From assembly GCA_964552655.1 (NCBI GenBank), contig CAZKHG010000013.1, positions 8,691 through 72,690 on the forward strand: DNA of 64,000 bases, given 5' to 3'. Position 1 is the first letter of the stretch, and each line of letters starts with the position of its first letter. The position numbers and the translations under genes are program-made. The DNA comes from CAZKHG01 sp964552655 (GTDB lineage Bacteria; Bacteroidota; Bacteroidia; Bacteroidales; Tenuifilaceae). The notes below the pieces were generated by a model that saw only the letters and a list, made by a program, of their open reading frames with translations, was not told the origin of the DNA and made no database searches. Below are positions 9,221 to 18,385 of this stretch, piece after piece.

Positions 9221-9486
9221 AACTCAATTATTATCATTGTAACATGAAGACAAATATCAATAAATAAATTGTTGAACTGTAAATCGGATTAAAATATATA
9301 TCAGCACTTATAATGATTTTTATAAATGAATATTTTCATTTAATTTATTATAGCAATATATATTATTTCTAAGGTTTTTAATGTTGACACATTTGGTATT
9401 GCAATAAACTATTCATAAGTTTATTAGTCGAATAGGACATAGTTTAGCTTGAGTTAATTGTTTTATCATTTAAAACCCTAAAATTT

Positions 9487-12285
9487 ATGAAAAAATACAT
9501 TGGTTTATTTTTGCCAGCCCTCATTTTGCTGGTTTATTCCTGTTCTAACAAATCGCAGGAGTTGAAGATTGATTACGAAAAATACACCCTTAACAACGGG
9601 CTGGAGGTAATTCTACATGTAGATAAATCGGATCCTATTGTTGCTTTTGCGGTTCAGTACCATGTAGGTTCGAACCGTGAGAAGACCGGTCGCACCGGTT
9701 TTGCCCATCTTTTTGAACACATGATGTTTCAGCAATCTGAGAACGTTCCCGAAGATCAGTTTTTTAATCTTATTCAGAATGCCGGCGGAACCTTGAATGG
9801 TGGAACAGGCAATGATGCTACAACCTACTTTGAAGTAGTTCCTAAAAATGCCCTTGAAATGGTGTTGTGGATGGAATCTGACCGGATGGGATACATGATT
9901 AACACTGTAACTACGAAAGCTTTTGCCAATCAACAGAATGTTGTGCAGAACGAAAAAAGGCAACGTGTGGATAACCAACCTTATGGCCATACAGGCTGGG
10001 TAATAGGCAAGGCACTTTATCCCGAAGGACATCCTTACAACTGGCAGGTAATTGGGGAAATGCAGGATTTATTTAACGCTACCATTGCTGATGTTAAGGA
10101 ATTCCACTCAAAGTATTACATTCCCAACAATGCCACTGTGGTTTTAGCTGGAGATTTTGACATTGCAGAAGCCAAACAGCTCATTGAAAAATACTTTGGT
10201 GAAATTCCAAAAGGTGCCGATGTTAAAGATCCGGTTCCCATTCCGGCCAATCTTAACGAAACCAAAAAGTTATACCATGAGGATAACTTTGCAAAAGCAC
10301 CTCAGCTAACAATGGTTTGGCCTACTGTGCCACAGTTCCATAAGGATTCATACCCGCTTCAGTACCTCGCACAGCTTCTCTCCGAAGGTAAAAAAGCCCC
10401 GATGTACAAAATCATTGTTAAGGAGAAAAAGCTCGCATCATCAACCCCAACCTACAATAATAGCCAGGAGATTGCCGGTGAATTCCAGGTTAATATCACC
10501 GCATTCCCGGGAATTAAACTCAATGATGTAGAGCAGGCAGTGTTCGAATCGTTTGATAAGTTTGAGAAGGATGGAATTACCGAAAATGACCTGGAGAGAG
10601 TTAAGGCAAGCCTTGAAACTGAATTTTACAATGGAATTTCCAGCATTTTAGGCAAATCGTTCCAGCTGGCTACCTATAATGAGTATGCTGGTGATCCTTC
10701 CTTTTACAAGAAAGATCTGGCAAGTCTGAAATCAGTTAGCAGAGACGATATCATGAGAGTCTATAATACTTACATAAAAGGAAAACCTTTCGTTGAAACC
10801 AGTTTTGTCCCTAAAGGACAGGTTAACCTTATTGTTGATAATTCGGTTAAAGCCAATGTTGTAGAAGAGGACATCACCAAAGCGACAGAGGTAAAACTTA
10901 CCAATATTCCAGATGAGAAAATTGAGAAAACCAGAACTAACCTTGACAGATCAATTATGCCTGCTCTGGGTGAAGATCCCAAGCTAAACCTGCCTCAAAT
11001 TTGGGACACCAAATTAGCCAACGGTATGAGGGTGTATGGTATAGAGCAGAATGAGCTGCCAATTGTACAGTTTGATATAGTAATAAAGGGTGGCCATTAT
11101 CTGGATAAAATGGAAAAACCCGGCGTGGCTTATCTTGTTGCACAAGTGCTTAATCAGGGTACAAAAAATAAAACCCCCGAGCAGCTTGAGGAGGAGATTG
11201 AAATGCTCGGAGCACGAATTTGGGTGAATGCAGATAATAATGATATAGCAATTAGTGCAAATACGCTATCACGAAACTTCGATAAAACATTGGCGCTTGT
11301 TCAGGAGATGGTTTTAGAACCACGCTGGGATTCTGTGGAGTTTAACCTGGCTAAAATAAGCGCATTAAACAGGATCAGAAGAAGCAAAGCAAACCCGGGC
11401 TACCTGGCAAATAATGAGCTCAATATGCTGGTTTATGGCGATAAGAATATTCTTTCTGTTCCAGTTGAGGGAACCGAAGAATCGGTTTCTTCTATATCCA
11501 TTGACGACCTGAAAGAGTTTTACAACAGCTACTTTTCCCCTGCAGTTGCCGATTTTCATATTGCCGGTAATATTAAACAGGAAAAAGTACTTAACGCATT
11601 GATAGGACTTGAAAAGAATTGGGTTGAAAAAGAGGTTAAGTTTCCGGAATACCAGCTGCCTGCCCAACCTCAAAAATCAAAGATTTACCTGGTGGATGTA
11701 CCAGGGGCGTTTCAATCAGTTATAAACATTGGTGCTCTTTCAATCCCGGCAACAAACCCCGATTTTTACCCTGTTCAGGTTATGAACTATAAACTTGGTG
11801 GCTCATTTAGCGGGAAAGTTAACCTGGTGCTCAGGGAGGAGAAAGGATATACCTATGGTGCTCGTACAGGTTTTAGCGGGAATGAGTATGCCGGGATCTT
11901 TTCTGCCAACTCTAGTGTAAGATCATCAGCCACTGCCGAATCTGTAAAGATTTTCAAGGATATCATGACTGATTATCGCAACGGGATTACAGATGAGGAG
12001 CTGACTTTTACTAAGAATGCCTTGTTGAAGTCAAATGCCCGCCGGTTTGAAACATTAAGGTCGTTAATAGGAATGCTACAGGATATTAGCGCCTATAATA
12101 AACCAAAAGACTATGTGAAACAGGAAGAAAGCGTAATTACCAATATGACAAATGAGCAGATAAAGGAGTTGGCACAGAAGTACATCAACCCTGAAAAGAT
12201 GTACTACGTTGTGGCTGGCGATGCAAAAACACAGGTTCCTGAGTTGAAAAAGTTAAAAATTGGCGAAATCGAGGTGATTAAATAA
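9487..12285 (+). CDS. M16 family zinc metallopeptidase lipoprotein with two M16 repeats
   Basis: A 932-residue pitrilysin-family peptidase. The lipobox-like LLVYSC gives a lipidated Cys19, so the protein is probably envelope-anchored. The first M16 unit has the inverted zinc motif HLFEH (His74, Glu77, His78) and the distal ligand Glu156 in NVVQNEKRQR. The second unit, from about residue 500, lacks HxxEH but carries the EEKGYTYGARTGF segment with the Arg/Tyr pair used for substrate binding. Active and inactive halves are therefore fused in one chain, whereas many bacteria encode them as two genes. It likely degrades peptides in the periplasm. A strong terminator follows 21 bp after the stop, so it appears to be monocistronic. 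Confidence 0.94.
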   Translation: MKKYIGLFLPALILLVYSCSNKSQELKIDYEKYTLNNGLEVILHVDKSDPIVAFAVQYHVGSNREKTGRTGFAHLFEHMMFQQSENVPEDQFFNLIQNAGGTLNGGTGNDATTYFEVVPKNALEMVLWMESDRMGYMINTVTTKAFANQQNVVQNEKRQRVDNQPYGHTGWVIGKALYPEGHPYNWQVIGEMQDLFNATIADVKEFHSKYYIPNNATVVLAGDFDIAEAKQLIEKYFGEIPKGADVKDPVPIPANLNETKKLYHEDNFAKAPQLTMVWPTVPQFHKDSYPLQYLAQLLSEGKKAPMYKIIVKEKKLASSTPTYNNSQEIAGEFQVNITAFPGIKLNDVEQAVFESFDKFEKDGITENDLERVKASLETEFYNGISSILGKSFQLATYNEYAGDPSFYKKDLASLKSVSRDDIMRVYNTYIKGKPFVETSFVPKGQVNLIVDNSVKANVVEEDITKATEVKLTNIPDEKIEKTRTNLDRSIMPALGEDPKLNLPQIWDTKLANGMRVYGIEQNELPIVQFDIVIKGGHYLDKMEKPGVAYLVAQVLNQGTKNKTPEQLEEEIEMLGARIWVNADNNDIAISANTLSRNFDKTLALVQEMVLEPRWDSVEFNLAKISALNRIRRSKANPGYLANNELNMLVYGDKNILSVPVEGTEESVSSISIDDLKEFYNSYFSPAVADFHIAGNIKQEKVLNALIGLEKNWVEKEVKFPEYQLPAQPQKSKIYLVDVPGAFQSVINIGALSIPATNPDFYPVQVMNYKLGGSFSGKVNLVLREEKGYTYGARTGFSGNEYAGIFSANSSVRSSATAESVKIFKDIMTDYRNGITDEELTFTKNALLKSNARRFETLRSLIGMLQDISAYNKPKDYVKQEESVITNMTNEQIKELAQKYINPEKMYYVVAGDAKTQVPELKKLKIGEIEVIK

Positions 12286-12306
12286 ATAGATAATAAACCA
12301 CTATTT

Positions 12307-12341
12307 ACCCCATCAACTTTTTTTGTTGATGGGGTTTTTTA
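12307..12341 (+). terminator. Intrinsic terminator of the M16 peptidase gene
   Basis: An 11 bp perfect stem (ACCCCATCAAC at 12307-12317 with GTTGATGGGGT at 12325-12335) has a loop of seven T and is followed by further T residues. It lies just downstream of the stop codon at 12285. Confidence 0.92.
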
Positions 12342-12504
12342 ATTTGATGATGAATCTCATCTTATGGTAAGATTATGAATGTCAATTCAATACAAATAAT
12401 TATTAAAACTCCCTTAATTTTTTTATAACAATTTTGGGATGTTACGTATATGGTTGTGTGAAACATATTTTTAATTAATAATTTTTTCTTAGAGGGGTAG
12501 ATTA

Positions 12505-13122
12505 ATGCAGAGATTTCAGCCAGTGGTAATTACACGTTCTTACCGTTTACTAAACATCCAACTTCAACGCTCAGGTTTTTACAGTTTCCTTTACAAAAAT
12601 ATAATCAACCTAATCCTTACAGTAGGTATTTTATTAATCCTGTTCATCTTGTTGAATAAGTATATTGTTGATTTTAAAGATTTTATTGAAACAGGCATTG
12701 GTAGCATCAATTCATACCTCGTTTTTGGCAGCTACTATGTTTCGCAATCTTTTTTTGGGTTTTTGCCCACCAATATTTTTGTAATCTGGATAGATACTTT
12801 TAAACACCCGGCTGCAATGCTGCTGGTGTTGTCATTGTTATCTTACGCCGGTGGTATTACCTCCTACCTGATTGGTTTCTATGCCGGGAACAACAAGATA
12901 ATCAGGAGGGTTGTGGATGGACATAAGTTGAATATTCCTGAAAAAGCAAATAAATGGGGTGGGCTACTGGTAATGATTTCTGCTATATTCCCATTGCCCT
13001 TTTCGCTGGTTTGCGTTTCGTCAGGTATTGTTCGACTGCCAATTCAGAACTTCATGTTTTGGTCACTTGCCAGAATTCCTAAGTTTTTTCTGTTAGCATG
13101 GTTGATGCACCTGGTGTTGTAA
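12505..13122 (+). CDS. VTT/DedA-like (YqaA-type) inner-membrane protein
   Basis: A 205-residue membrane protein with about four to five hydrophobic segments. The pattern FFGFLPTNIFVIW, a reentrant-like AGGITSYLIGFYAGN, and FPLPFSLVCVSSGIVRLP followed by FMFWSLARIPKF is that of the VTT (SNARE-associated/DedA) superfamily, closest to the short YqaA group. Better-known DedA relatives take part in lipid carrier or phospholipid transbilayer movement; the role of the short members is unclear. The ATG at 12505 has the purine-rich AGAGGGG ten bases upstream, one of the few recognisable ribosome-binding sites here. It stands alone between a terminator and the convergent gldG. Confidence 0.75.
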   Translation: MQRFQPVVITRSYRLLNIQLQRSGFYSFLYKNIINLILTVGILLILFILLNKYIVDFKDFIETGIGSINSYLVFGSYYVSQSFFGFLPTNIFVIWIDTFKHPAAMLLVLSLLSYAGGITSYLIGFYAGNNKIIRRVVDGHKLNIPEKANKWGGLLVMISAIFPLPFSLVCVSSGIVRLPIQNFMFWSLARIPKFFLLAWLMHLVL

Positions 13123-13180
13123 TTCTGACTTGATTTGATAGCAAAGAAACAAGGTTGATGGGAAATGGTAAAGTTCATTG

Positions 13181-13203
13181 GATTTAAAAACATTAAATCT
13201 TTT
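13181..13203 (+). terminator. Weak candidate terminator after the VTT-like gene
   Basis: A 7 bp AT-rich inverted repeat (GATTTAA/TTAAATC, loop of five) is followed by TTTT, about 60 bp past the stop. The stem is weak; transcripts may end elsewhere. Confidence 0.35.
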
Positions 13204-13243
13204 GGGCCATCAGCTTTGAATTTTGATTAATGGGTGAATCCAG

Positions 13244-14941
13244 TCAAGAATACCTTTTCTTTCTATAAATTACCCAGGCTAAGCCTCCAATTATCAGGAT
13301 TATAGAAGGAAGAATGGTGTTAATCAGTTGCCATTTAATCCTCGATTCTAGCACTTTCTTTTTATCAAGCATTCTCAGCTTAAAATCCCGGTTACGAAGG
13401 TTTAAAATTCCGGTATCATCATTAAGATACTTTACCATGTTCATCACAAGGTCTTTATTGCCAAAAGTTTGATTTGAATACCTGTCAAACCCCAGTGGTG
13501 TAACGTATGCTCCATCGGGTCTTCTCCTTACATCATTCCTTATTATGTCGGCATCGGAAACCACAATCATTCTGGTTTTTAGACTTTTCTGTGAGAAATG
13601 GAACGGGTTTCCATGGTTGTACAATGAGAGCGGTCGGTTAATAAATACCGATTCGAATGTTCCTTCAAGAAGCACAGCAACCGGAGCAAATGCGATATTA
13701 AAATCTCTTTCCAGCGGACTGCTCTTAATCTGTTCCAGGTTAACAAAAAGAGGAACTTGAAGTAATCTGCTATACTGAGAGGTTGTAAGCAGTATTTTTT
13801 TATGTATTTTACCATCACCACCAACTGTATCAATTGGGCTGATAAATTGTGATTTGATTAAGTTGATATTCCGGGTAATTGGGTCTTTTGAAGATGGTAT
13901 AAGTAAAGGGTAGTAAACCCAGGGTGCAGGGACAAACCTGGGGGTTTGGCCTGATAGCGCAACATTCACTGGAATAAAAGCGCACTGCATATCCTGTATG
14001 AGTTTGTAGTTTAGCCTAACCCCATAACGGAAAAGCATATCATCCAGGTTGATATCATTTGCATAAGCCAGGGTAGTCGATCCTTTCGATAAGCTATCAA
14101 TGCTTACTTTTACTGGGTCAATAAACCATAGAACTTTTCCTCCGTTCATTATATATTGATCGATAGCCAGCTTGTCTTCCTCTGAATATTCTCGGTTTGG
14201 TCCGGCAACGATTATAAGAGAATATAATTTGAGGGCGTTTATATCCCCGTTTATTTCAATTCGATCTACTTTAAAATATTCTGAGAGACTAAGCTGAATA
14301 TCTCCTGTTTCGAATTCATCCAGTTCTCCATGGCCCTGAACGAATGCGAGTTTTGGTAGGCTATCAGTGCTTAGCTTGTGAATTGCATCAACCAGCTTAA
14401 ATTCAAAATTTTGTATGGATAGGTTGATGTTCTCATCGCCTGAGAGGTTCGGGTTATTATTCAAAAAATTAAGGGCGATCTCCTTCCCGTTATAATTCAG
14501 AAGCGCTCCCGGGAAGATAAGTTTTTGTGAACTTCCGCCCTTGTCATCTTTTTGTTGGACGTTAGTTGGTTGAATGCCCTTCTCGTAAAGTGCATCAAAC
14601 ACTTTTTTCTGTTCGTCGGGGTTTGAACTTTTTGATGGGTTTATCAGCTCATAGCTAACTTTCTTGTGGGAGTAAACCCTGAATTCATCGAGAGTTTCTG
14701 TGATGGCTTTTTGCATTCTTTTAAAACCAACTGGCAGATCACCATCAAGAAATATCCTGAGGTAAACCTCATGGTTAAGGCTGGAGAGCTCATTTTTGGT
14801 GATATCAGAAAGGGTGTAACGTTTATCGGATGTTAGATCTATTCTTAGATAATACAAACCCGACAGGTAGCTTAAAACAATAATTCCAACAATAACAATT
14901 ACCAGTTGGCCTATATTTCTCTTTCTGGTATCTTTTGACAT
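13244..14941 (-). CDS. gldG: Gliding motility-associated ABC transporter auxiliary protein GldG
   Basis: A 565-residue protein with an N-terminal membrane anchor (IVIVGIIVLSYLSGLYYL, residues about 14-31), a large extracytoplasmic domain, and a C-terminal helix around 540-560 just before the basic YRKKRYS tail. The segment LRIDLTSDKRYTLSDITKN near the N-terminus is the hallmark of GldG/DUF-type ABC auxiliary proteins. GldG works with GldF and the ATPase GldA in the ABC complex first found in gliding Flavobacterium, but gldFG also occur in many non-gliding Bacteroidota. It is the last gene of the surE-gldG minus-strand run, 43 bp after gldF. No gldA is visible in the window. Confidence 0.9.
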   Translation of the reverse strand: MSKDTRKRNIGQLVIVIVGIIVLSYLSGLYYLRIDLTSDKRYTLSDITKNELSSLNHEVYLRIFLDGDLPVGFKRMQKAITETLDEFRVYSHKKVSYELINPSKSSNPDEQKKVFDALYEKGIQPTNVQQKDDKGGSSQKLIFPGALLNYNGKEIALNFLNNNPNLSGDENINLSIQNFEFKLVDAIHKLSTDSLPKLAFVQGHGELDEFETGDIQLSLSEYFKVDRIEINGDINALKLYSLIIVAGPNREYSEEDKLAIDQYIMNGGKVLWFIDPVKVSIDSLSKGSTTLAYANDINLDDMLFRYGVRLNYKLIQDMQCAFIPVNVALSGQTPRFVPAPWVYYPLLIPSSKDPITRNINLIKSQFISPIDTVGGDGKIHKKILLTTSQYSRLLQVPLFVNLEQIKSSPLERDFNIAFAPVAVLLEGTFESVFINRPLSLYNHGNPFHFSQKSLKTRMIVVSDADIIRNDVRRRPDGAYVTPLGFDRYSNQTFGNKDLVMNMVKYLNDDTGILNLRNRDFKLRMLDKKKVLESRIKWQLINTILPSIILIIGGLAWVIYRKKRYS

Positions 14942-14984
14942 TTATTTGTCTTTTTATTTCTTTATCAATGCTTTAACCGATTGT

Positions 14985-15716
14985 TTACCATTTTCTCGAT
15001 TGCAGAACTGTTCTTGTTGCTATCAGAAAAACGAAGGAAAGGCCGAGAAAATAGAGCAGGTCTCTGGTGTCAATTACGCCCCGGCTCATCGAGTTATAGT
15101 GTTCGTTAATTCCCAGGGTGATGATAAAATATTTCATCCCCGAGAAGGAATTAAGGGTGGCTATCGAATCAAAACCCAGCAAAAAGATAAAGGAAATTAC
15201 CATGGCTGAGATGAATGAAATTATCTGGTTATCAGTTAAACTTGATGCAAAAATTCCAATGGATGCATAAGCTGATGCTAAGAAAAATAATCCGATAAAT
15301 GATCCCCAGGTTCCTCCGGTATCAATATTGCCAAACGGATTGCCGAGCAAATAAACAGATAGGTAAAATATCAATGAAGGAATAAGGATTATCAGTATCA
15401 AAATAACTGAAGCAAAATATTTACCCAAAATAATATGAATGTCACTTACAGGTTTTGTAAGGATGAGCTCCAGAGTGCCAGTTTTTTTCTCATCCGAAAA
15501 AGCCTTCATGGTTACGGATGGAACCAGAAACAGGAAAAACCAAGGAGCCAGATTGAAAAAGGGATCAAGGGTTGCGTACCCGTTATCCAGAATATTGAAC
15601 TGTCCAGGGAAAACCCATAGAATAAGCCCGAAAAGTATTAGAAAAACCATGGCAGCAATATAACCTGTCAGGCCCGAAAAAAAACTTTTTATCTCCTTAA
15701 ACGCTATGGCAATCAT
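14985..15716 (-). CDS. gldF: Gliding motility-associated ABC transporter permease GldF
   Basis: A 243-residue ABC-2 type permease with six hydrophobic segments. The pattern FKEIKSFFSGLTGYIAAMVF near the start and VPSVTMKAFSDEKKTGTLE before helix 3 are typical of GldF/NosY-like permeases. It should form the membrane channel of the GldAFG complex; the cargo is unknown. It follows the SpoIID-like gene by 10 bp and precedes gldG, fixing its identity by synteny. Confidence 0.9.
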   Translation of the reverse strand: MIAIAFKEIKSFFSGLTGYIAAMVFLILFGLILWVFPGQFNILDNGYATLDPFFNLAPWFFLFLVPSVTMKAFSDEKKTGTLELILTKPVSDIHIILGKYFASVILILIILIPSLIFYLSVYLLGNPFGNIDTGGTWGSFIGLFFLASAYASIGIFASSLTDNQIISFISAMVISFIFLLGFDSIATLNSFSGMKYFIITLGINEHYNSMSRGVIDTRDLLYFLGLSFVFLIATRTVLQSRKW

Positions 15717-15726
15717 TGCTATAACA

Positions 15727-16926
15727 TTAATACCCTTGTTTTGGAATTACACGGGATGTATCAGCTACATCCAGGGAGTCAACAGGTTCTACAACTTTCA
15801 GCTCAGAAAAGTTAACAATCTTGACCCCTTTGTAGTAGTAATTTATTATTTTATCGTATTTCCAACCTCTGCCGGCCATGCTCATTGCCCCTTCCTGGCA
15901 TAAACCAACGCCATGCCCATAGCCCCTCCCGGATATTTTTACATTGTTTTTAACCACCTCAACATCAAAAAAGGCTGATCGGAACTTAAAATACTCTCTA
16001 ATCTGGTTCATCGGGATTTTAATATCGGCAATTGTATAGTAAACAGGACGGGTTTTAGAGCTGAAGTTGTATTGCTTAGGATCTTTCACCTTGGCGCTAT
16101 CTAGACCTTTAGAGATCAGATATTTAATCCAGCTACTTAATGGCATTCGTACCTCCCAGGTGGCATTTCTGCCTGAAAGGCAGTATTTATCCTCAACGGA
16201 TTTAAGGTAAGGCAAAGGTTTAAGCCATACATCTTCGGAGTTTGCAGTCCATCCCCCGCAGTTAGAATGGAATGATGCAGTGATCAGCTGCATTTCCCCA
16301 TCAACAATAACTTGCCCTTTGGTATCCAATGTTGCCTGATAAATGCTCTTGTCAAGCCCCGATTTGCCTTTGTAAGCCTGACAGTGGACCCCATCGCACA
16401 GGTTGAACCCTTCGCCTTGGTGTTTGTTTAGGTGGGCAAGGGCAAATGTTCTGACTATCAGGGATTGGGCTTTATAGAACTCACTCTCTTTCTTTGGCCC
16501 GGCCTCCGCTTCAACAACTACAGCAACATATTTTTCCTGATCAATTAGGTTGAGCGCCATTATTCGCTTGAAATCAACATAAAAGCTAAGGTTGTCGTCA
16601 TACATTCGGGCTGGGAAGGAGGGAAGGATTGGCTTAACCCGAATCTCATCCTCGCCGGTTTGCCCTATTAATGTAACCCTCGACCATTTGCCAAGATTAG
16701 AGTTGGCATCCCTTACCAGAATTGAGTCGCCAACCTTGCTCAGGTAAACTATTTGATTTATGGCTAAATTAAGTTCCTTGGTACCATTCATTAACTTGTA
16801 ACTTCCTTTGGTTGGCGTAACCAGAATTGTTTGAAGTGATAGTTCATTGAAAATGCTAATGCTGATCTTTTGTGCCGTAGATGCCCAGGCAATCAATACA
16901 AGGGAAAAGATAATGAGCGATTTCAT
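15727..16926 (-). CDS. SpoIID/LytB domain-containing secreted protein
   Basis: A 399-residue exported protein with a signal peptide at residues 1-18. The core carries SpoIID/LytB signatures: YVAVVVEAEAGP, KAQSLIVRTFALAHLNKH, CDGVHCQAYKG, ASFHSNCGGWTANSEDVW and the late GRGYGHGVGLCQEGAMSMA. In spore formers SpoIID is a lytic transglycosylase acting on denuded glycan strands, and LytB is an amidase modifier; in Bacteroidota the relatives are of unknown role but should act on peptidoglycan. Its start overlaps the lpxB stop by 4 bp (ATGA), showing translational coupling, and gldF follows by 10 bp. Confidence 0.9.
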   Translation of the reverse strand: MKSLIIFSLVLIAWASTAQKISISIFNELSLQTILVTPTKGSYKLMNGTKELNLAINQIVYLSKVGDSILVRDANSNLGKWSRVTLIGQTGEDEIRVKPILPSFPARMYDDNLSFYVDFKRIMALNLIDQEKYVAVVVEAEAGPKKESEFYKAQSLIVRTFALAHLNKHQGEGFNLCDGVHCQAYKGKSGLDKSIYQATLDTKGQVIVDGEMQLITASFHSNCGGWTANSEDVWLKPLPYLKSVEDKYCLSGRNATWEVRMPLSSWIKYLISKGLDSAKVKDPKQYNFSSKTRPVYYTIADIKIPMNQIREYFKFRSAFFDVEVVKNNVKISGRGYGHGVGLCQEGAMSMAGRGWKYDKIINYYYKGVKIVNFSELKVVEPVDSLDVADTSRVIPKQGY

Positions 16927-18065
16927 TGTTGATTTGGTTGTTTTTGTTGATTAAGTAAGGATACAATTTTTGCACCAACTCTTGCAGATGTGCCTTTTTT
17001 GCCCAGCATATCATTTAGTAAAGTAAAATCAGCAAGCATCTCCTCACGTTTTGGTTCTCCGGGTAATAGTTTTCTAGTCTCTTGTATCAGATTTTTAGTA
17101 TTCAGGTCGTATTGTTTCAACTCCTTTACTACTTCTCTTCCCATTATTAGGTTTACCAAAGAGATGTATTTAACTTTGATAACCATCCATGCGATGAGCA
17201 TGGAGAAAAAGCCACCCCTATAACAAACAACCTCTGGTGTTTTTAGCATGGCCGTTTCCAGTGTGGCTGTTCCTGAAGTAACCAGGGCTAAAGTGCTGTT
17301 TTTTATCAGCTGATAGGTCTGGTTAAAAACCAGGGAAACAGGTAACCCTTTTTTAATGTGTTTATTATATACCTCTGGCTTGAGGGAAGGAGCACCTGCT
17401 ATTACAAACTGGTATTCCGGAAACTCTACAACCAGTTTTAGCATTTGGGGCAGGTTATACTTAATTTCCTGTTTACGACTTCCGGCTACGAGTGCGATTA
17501 TTGGTTTATCCATTAGTTTATTAACTTCAATAAAATCGCCAAAAGACTTAATTTTTAGCCCACCGGCAATCGAATCGGTTAAAGGATTTCCCTCATAAAT
17601 CACATCAATACCATGTTTTTTAAAGTAATCAATTTCGAAAGGGAATATGACAAAAAGCTGATCTACATATTTTTTCAACACTTTTACTCTTGATTCTCTC
17701 CAGGCCCAAACCTTTGGGGCGATATAGTAAAAAACTTTGAACCCCGATCGTTTGGCAAATTTTGCCATCCTGAGGTTAAACCCGGGGTAATCAACCAGTA
17801 TCACCACATCGGGTTTGTAGCTGAGAATATCCGATTTGCAGGATTTGAAATTTTTTGAGATGGTTCCAAGGTTTTGTAAAACCTCAATAAAACCCATAAA
17901 AGCCATATCACGGTAATGCTTAACCAACACACCCCCCTGGGCTTTCATCAGATCCCCCCCAAAATACCTGAAATCGGCACTTTGATCACATTTTTTAATC
18001 CCTTGCATCAGGTTGGATGCATGAAGATCGCCTGATGCTTCGCCTGCAATGATGTAATACTTCAT
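16923..18065 (-). CDS. lpxB: Lipid-A-disaccharide synthase
   Basis: A 380-residue GT19 glycosyltransferase, the normal length for LpxB. It joins UDP-2,3-diacylglucosamine and lipid X to make the lipid A disaccharide at the inner face of the inner membrane. Diagnostic segments are YYIIAGEASGDLHASNLM at the N-terminus, RYFGGDLMKAQGG, VDYPGFNLRMAK, FYYIAPKVWAWRE, IYEGNPLTDS, LVAGSRKQEI and LVTSGTATLETAML. It lies 26 bp behind the small membrane protein gene and overlaps the SpoIID-like gene by 4 bp, within an envelope operon that begins with surE. Confidence 0.97.
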   Translation of the reverse strand: MKYYIIAGEASGDLHASNLMQGIKKCDQSADFRYFGGDLMKAQGGVLVKHYRDMAFMGFIEVLQNLGTISKNFKSCKSDILSYKPDVVILVDYPGFNLRMAKFAKRSGFKVFYYIAPKVWAWRESRVKVLKKYVDQLFVIFPFEIDYFKKHGIDVIYEGNPLTDSIAGGLKIKSFGDFIEVNKLMDKPIIALVAGSRKQEIKYNLPQMLKLVVEFPEYQFVIAGAPSLKPEVYNKHIKKGLPVSLVFNQTYQLIKNSTLALVTSGTATLETAMLKTPEVVCYRGGFFSMLIAWMVIKVKYISLVNLIMGREVVKELKQYDLNTKNLIQETRKLLPGEPKREEMLADFTLLNDMLGKKGTSARVGAKIVSLLNQQKQPNQQ

Positions 18066-18091
18066 CTTTTTACTGAACCGAAAAAATTTCG

Positions 18092-18385
18092 TTAGAAGAA
18101 TATTTTGATGGCAAAAACCAATATGGCGTAGCCAACTGTGGCGCCAAGTACTCCTTTTGCCGATCGCAATTTATTTGTCCATATAAAAATAAAGAAAATT
18201 GCCAGGTTTGCAACTACTGCTATACTAACCACCCGGGTGAAAATTTTTTGTAGCCAGATAATTTCGAAAAAAGATGAAAAACTTTCGCCGGGATAGCTGA
18301 ATAGAAAAATTGCATATAGCGCAATTAGAGGCGCTATAACCCCGAGTACAGTGCCAAGCCAAAGATTGTCAAATTTTTGTTGCAT
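18092..18385 (-). CDS. Small membrane protein of unknown function in the surE-lpxB operon
   Basis: A 97-residue protein with three hydrophobic segments (about residues 9-29, 50-68 and 80-96). The first residues MQQKFDNLWLGTVLGVIAPLIALY are a soluble head running into the first helix. I recognise no functional domain. It overlaps the 3' end of surE by 17 bp and precedes lpxB by 26 bp, so it is translated from the same message. Position suggests an envelope role, but nothing in the sequence defines it. Confidence 0.75.
   Translation of the reverse strand: MQQKFDNLWLGTVLGVIAPLIALYAIFLFSYPGESFSSFFEIIWLQKIFTRVVSIAVVANLAIFFIFIWTNKLRSAKGVLGATVGYAILVFAIKIFF

Noticed and set aside
9384..9389. TTGACA resembling a sigma-70 -35 box before the M16 gene
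   Set aside because: No matching -10 element lies at 17 bases, and Bacteroidota promoters use TTTG/TAnnTTTG, so it is probably chance.
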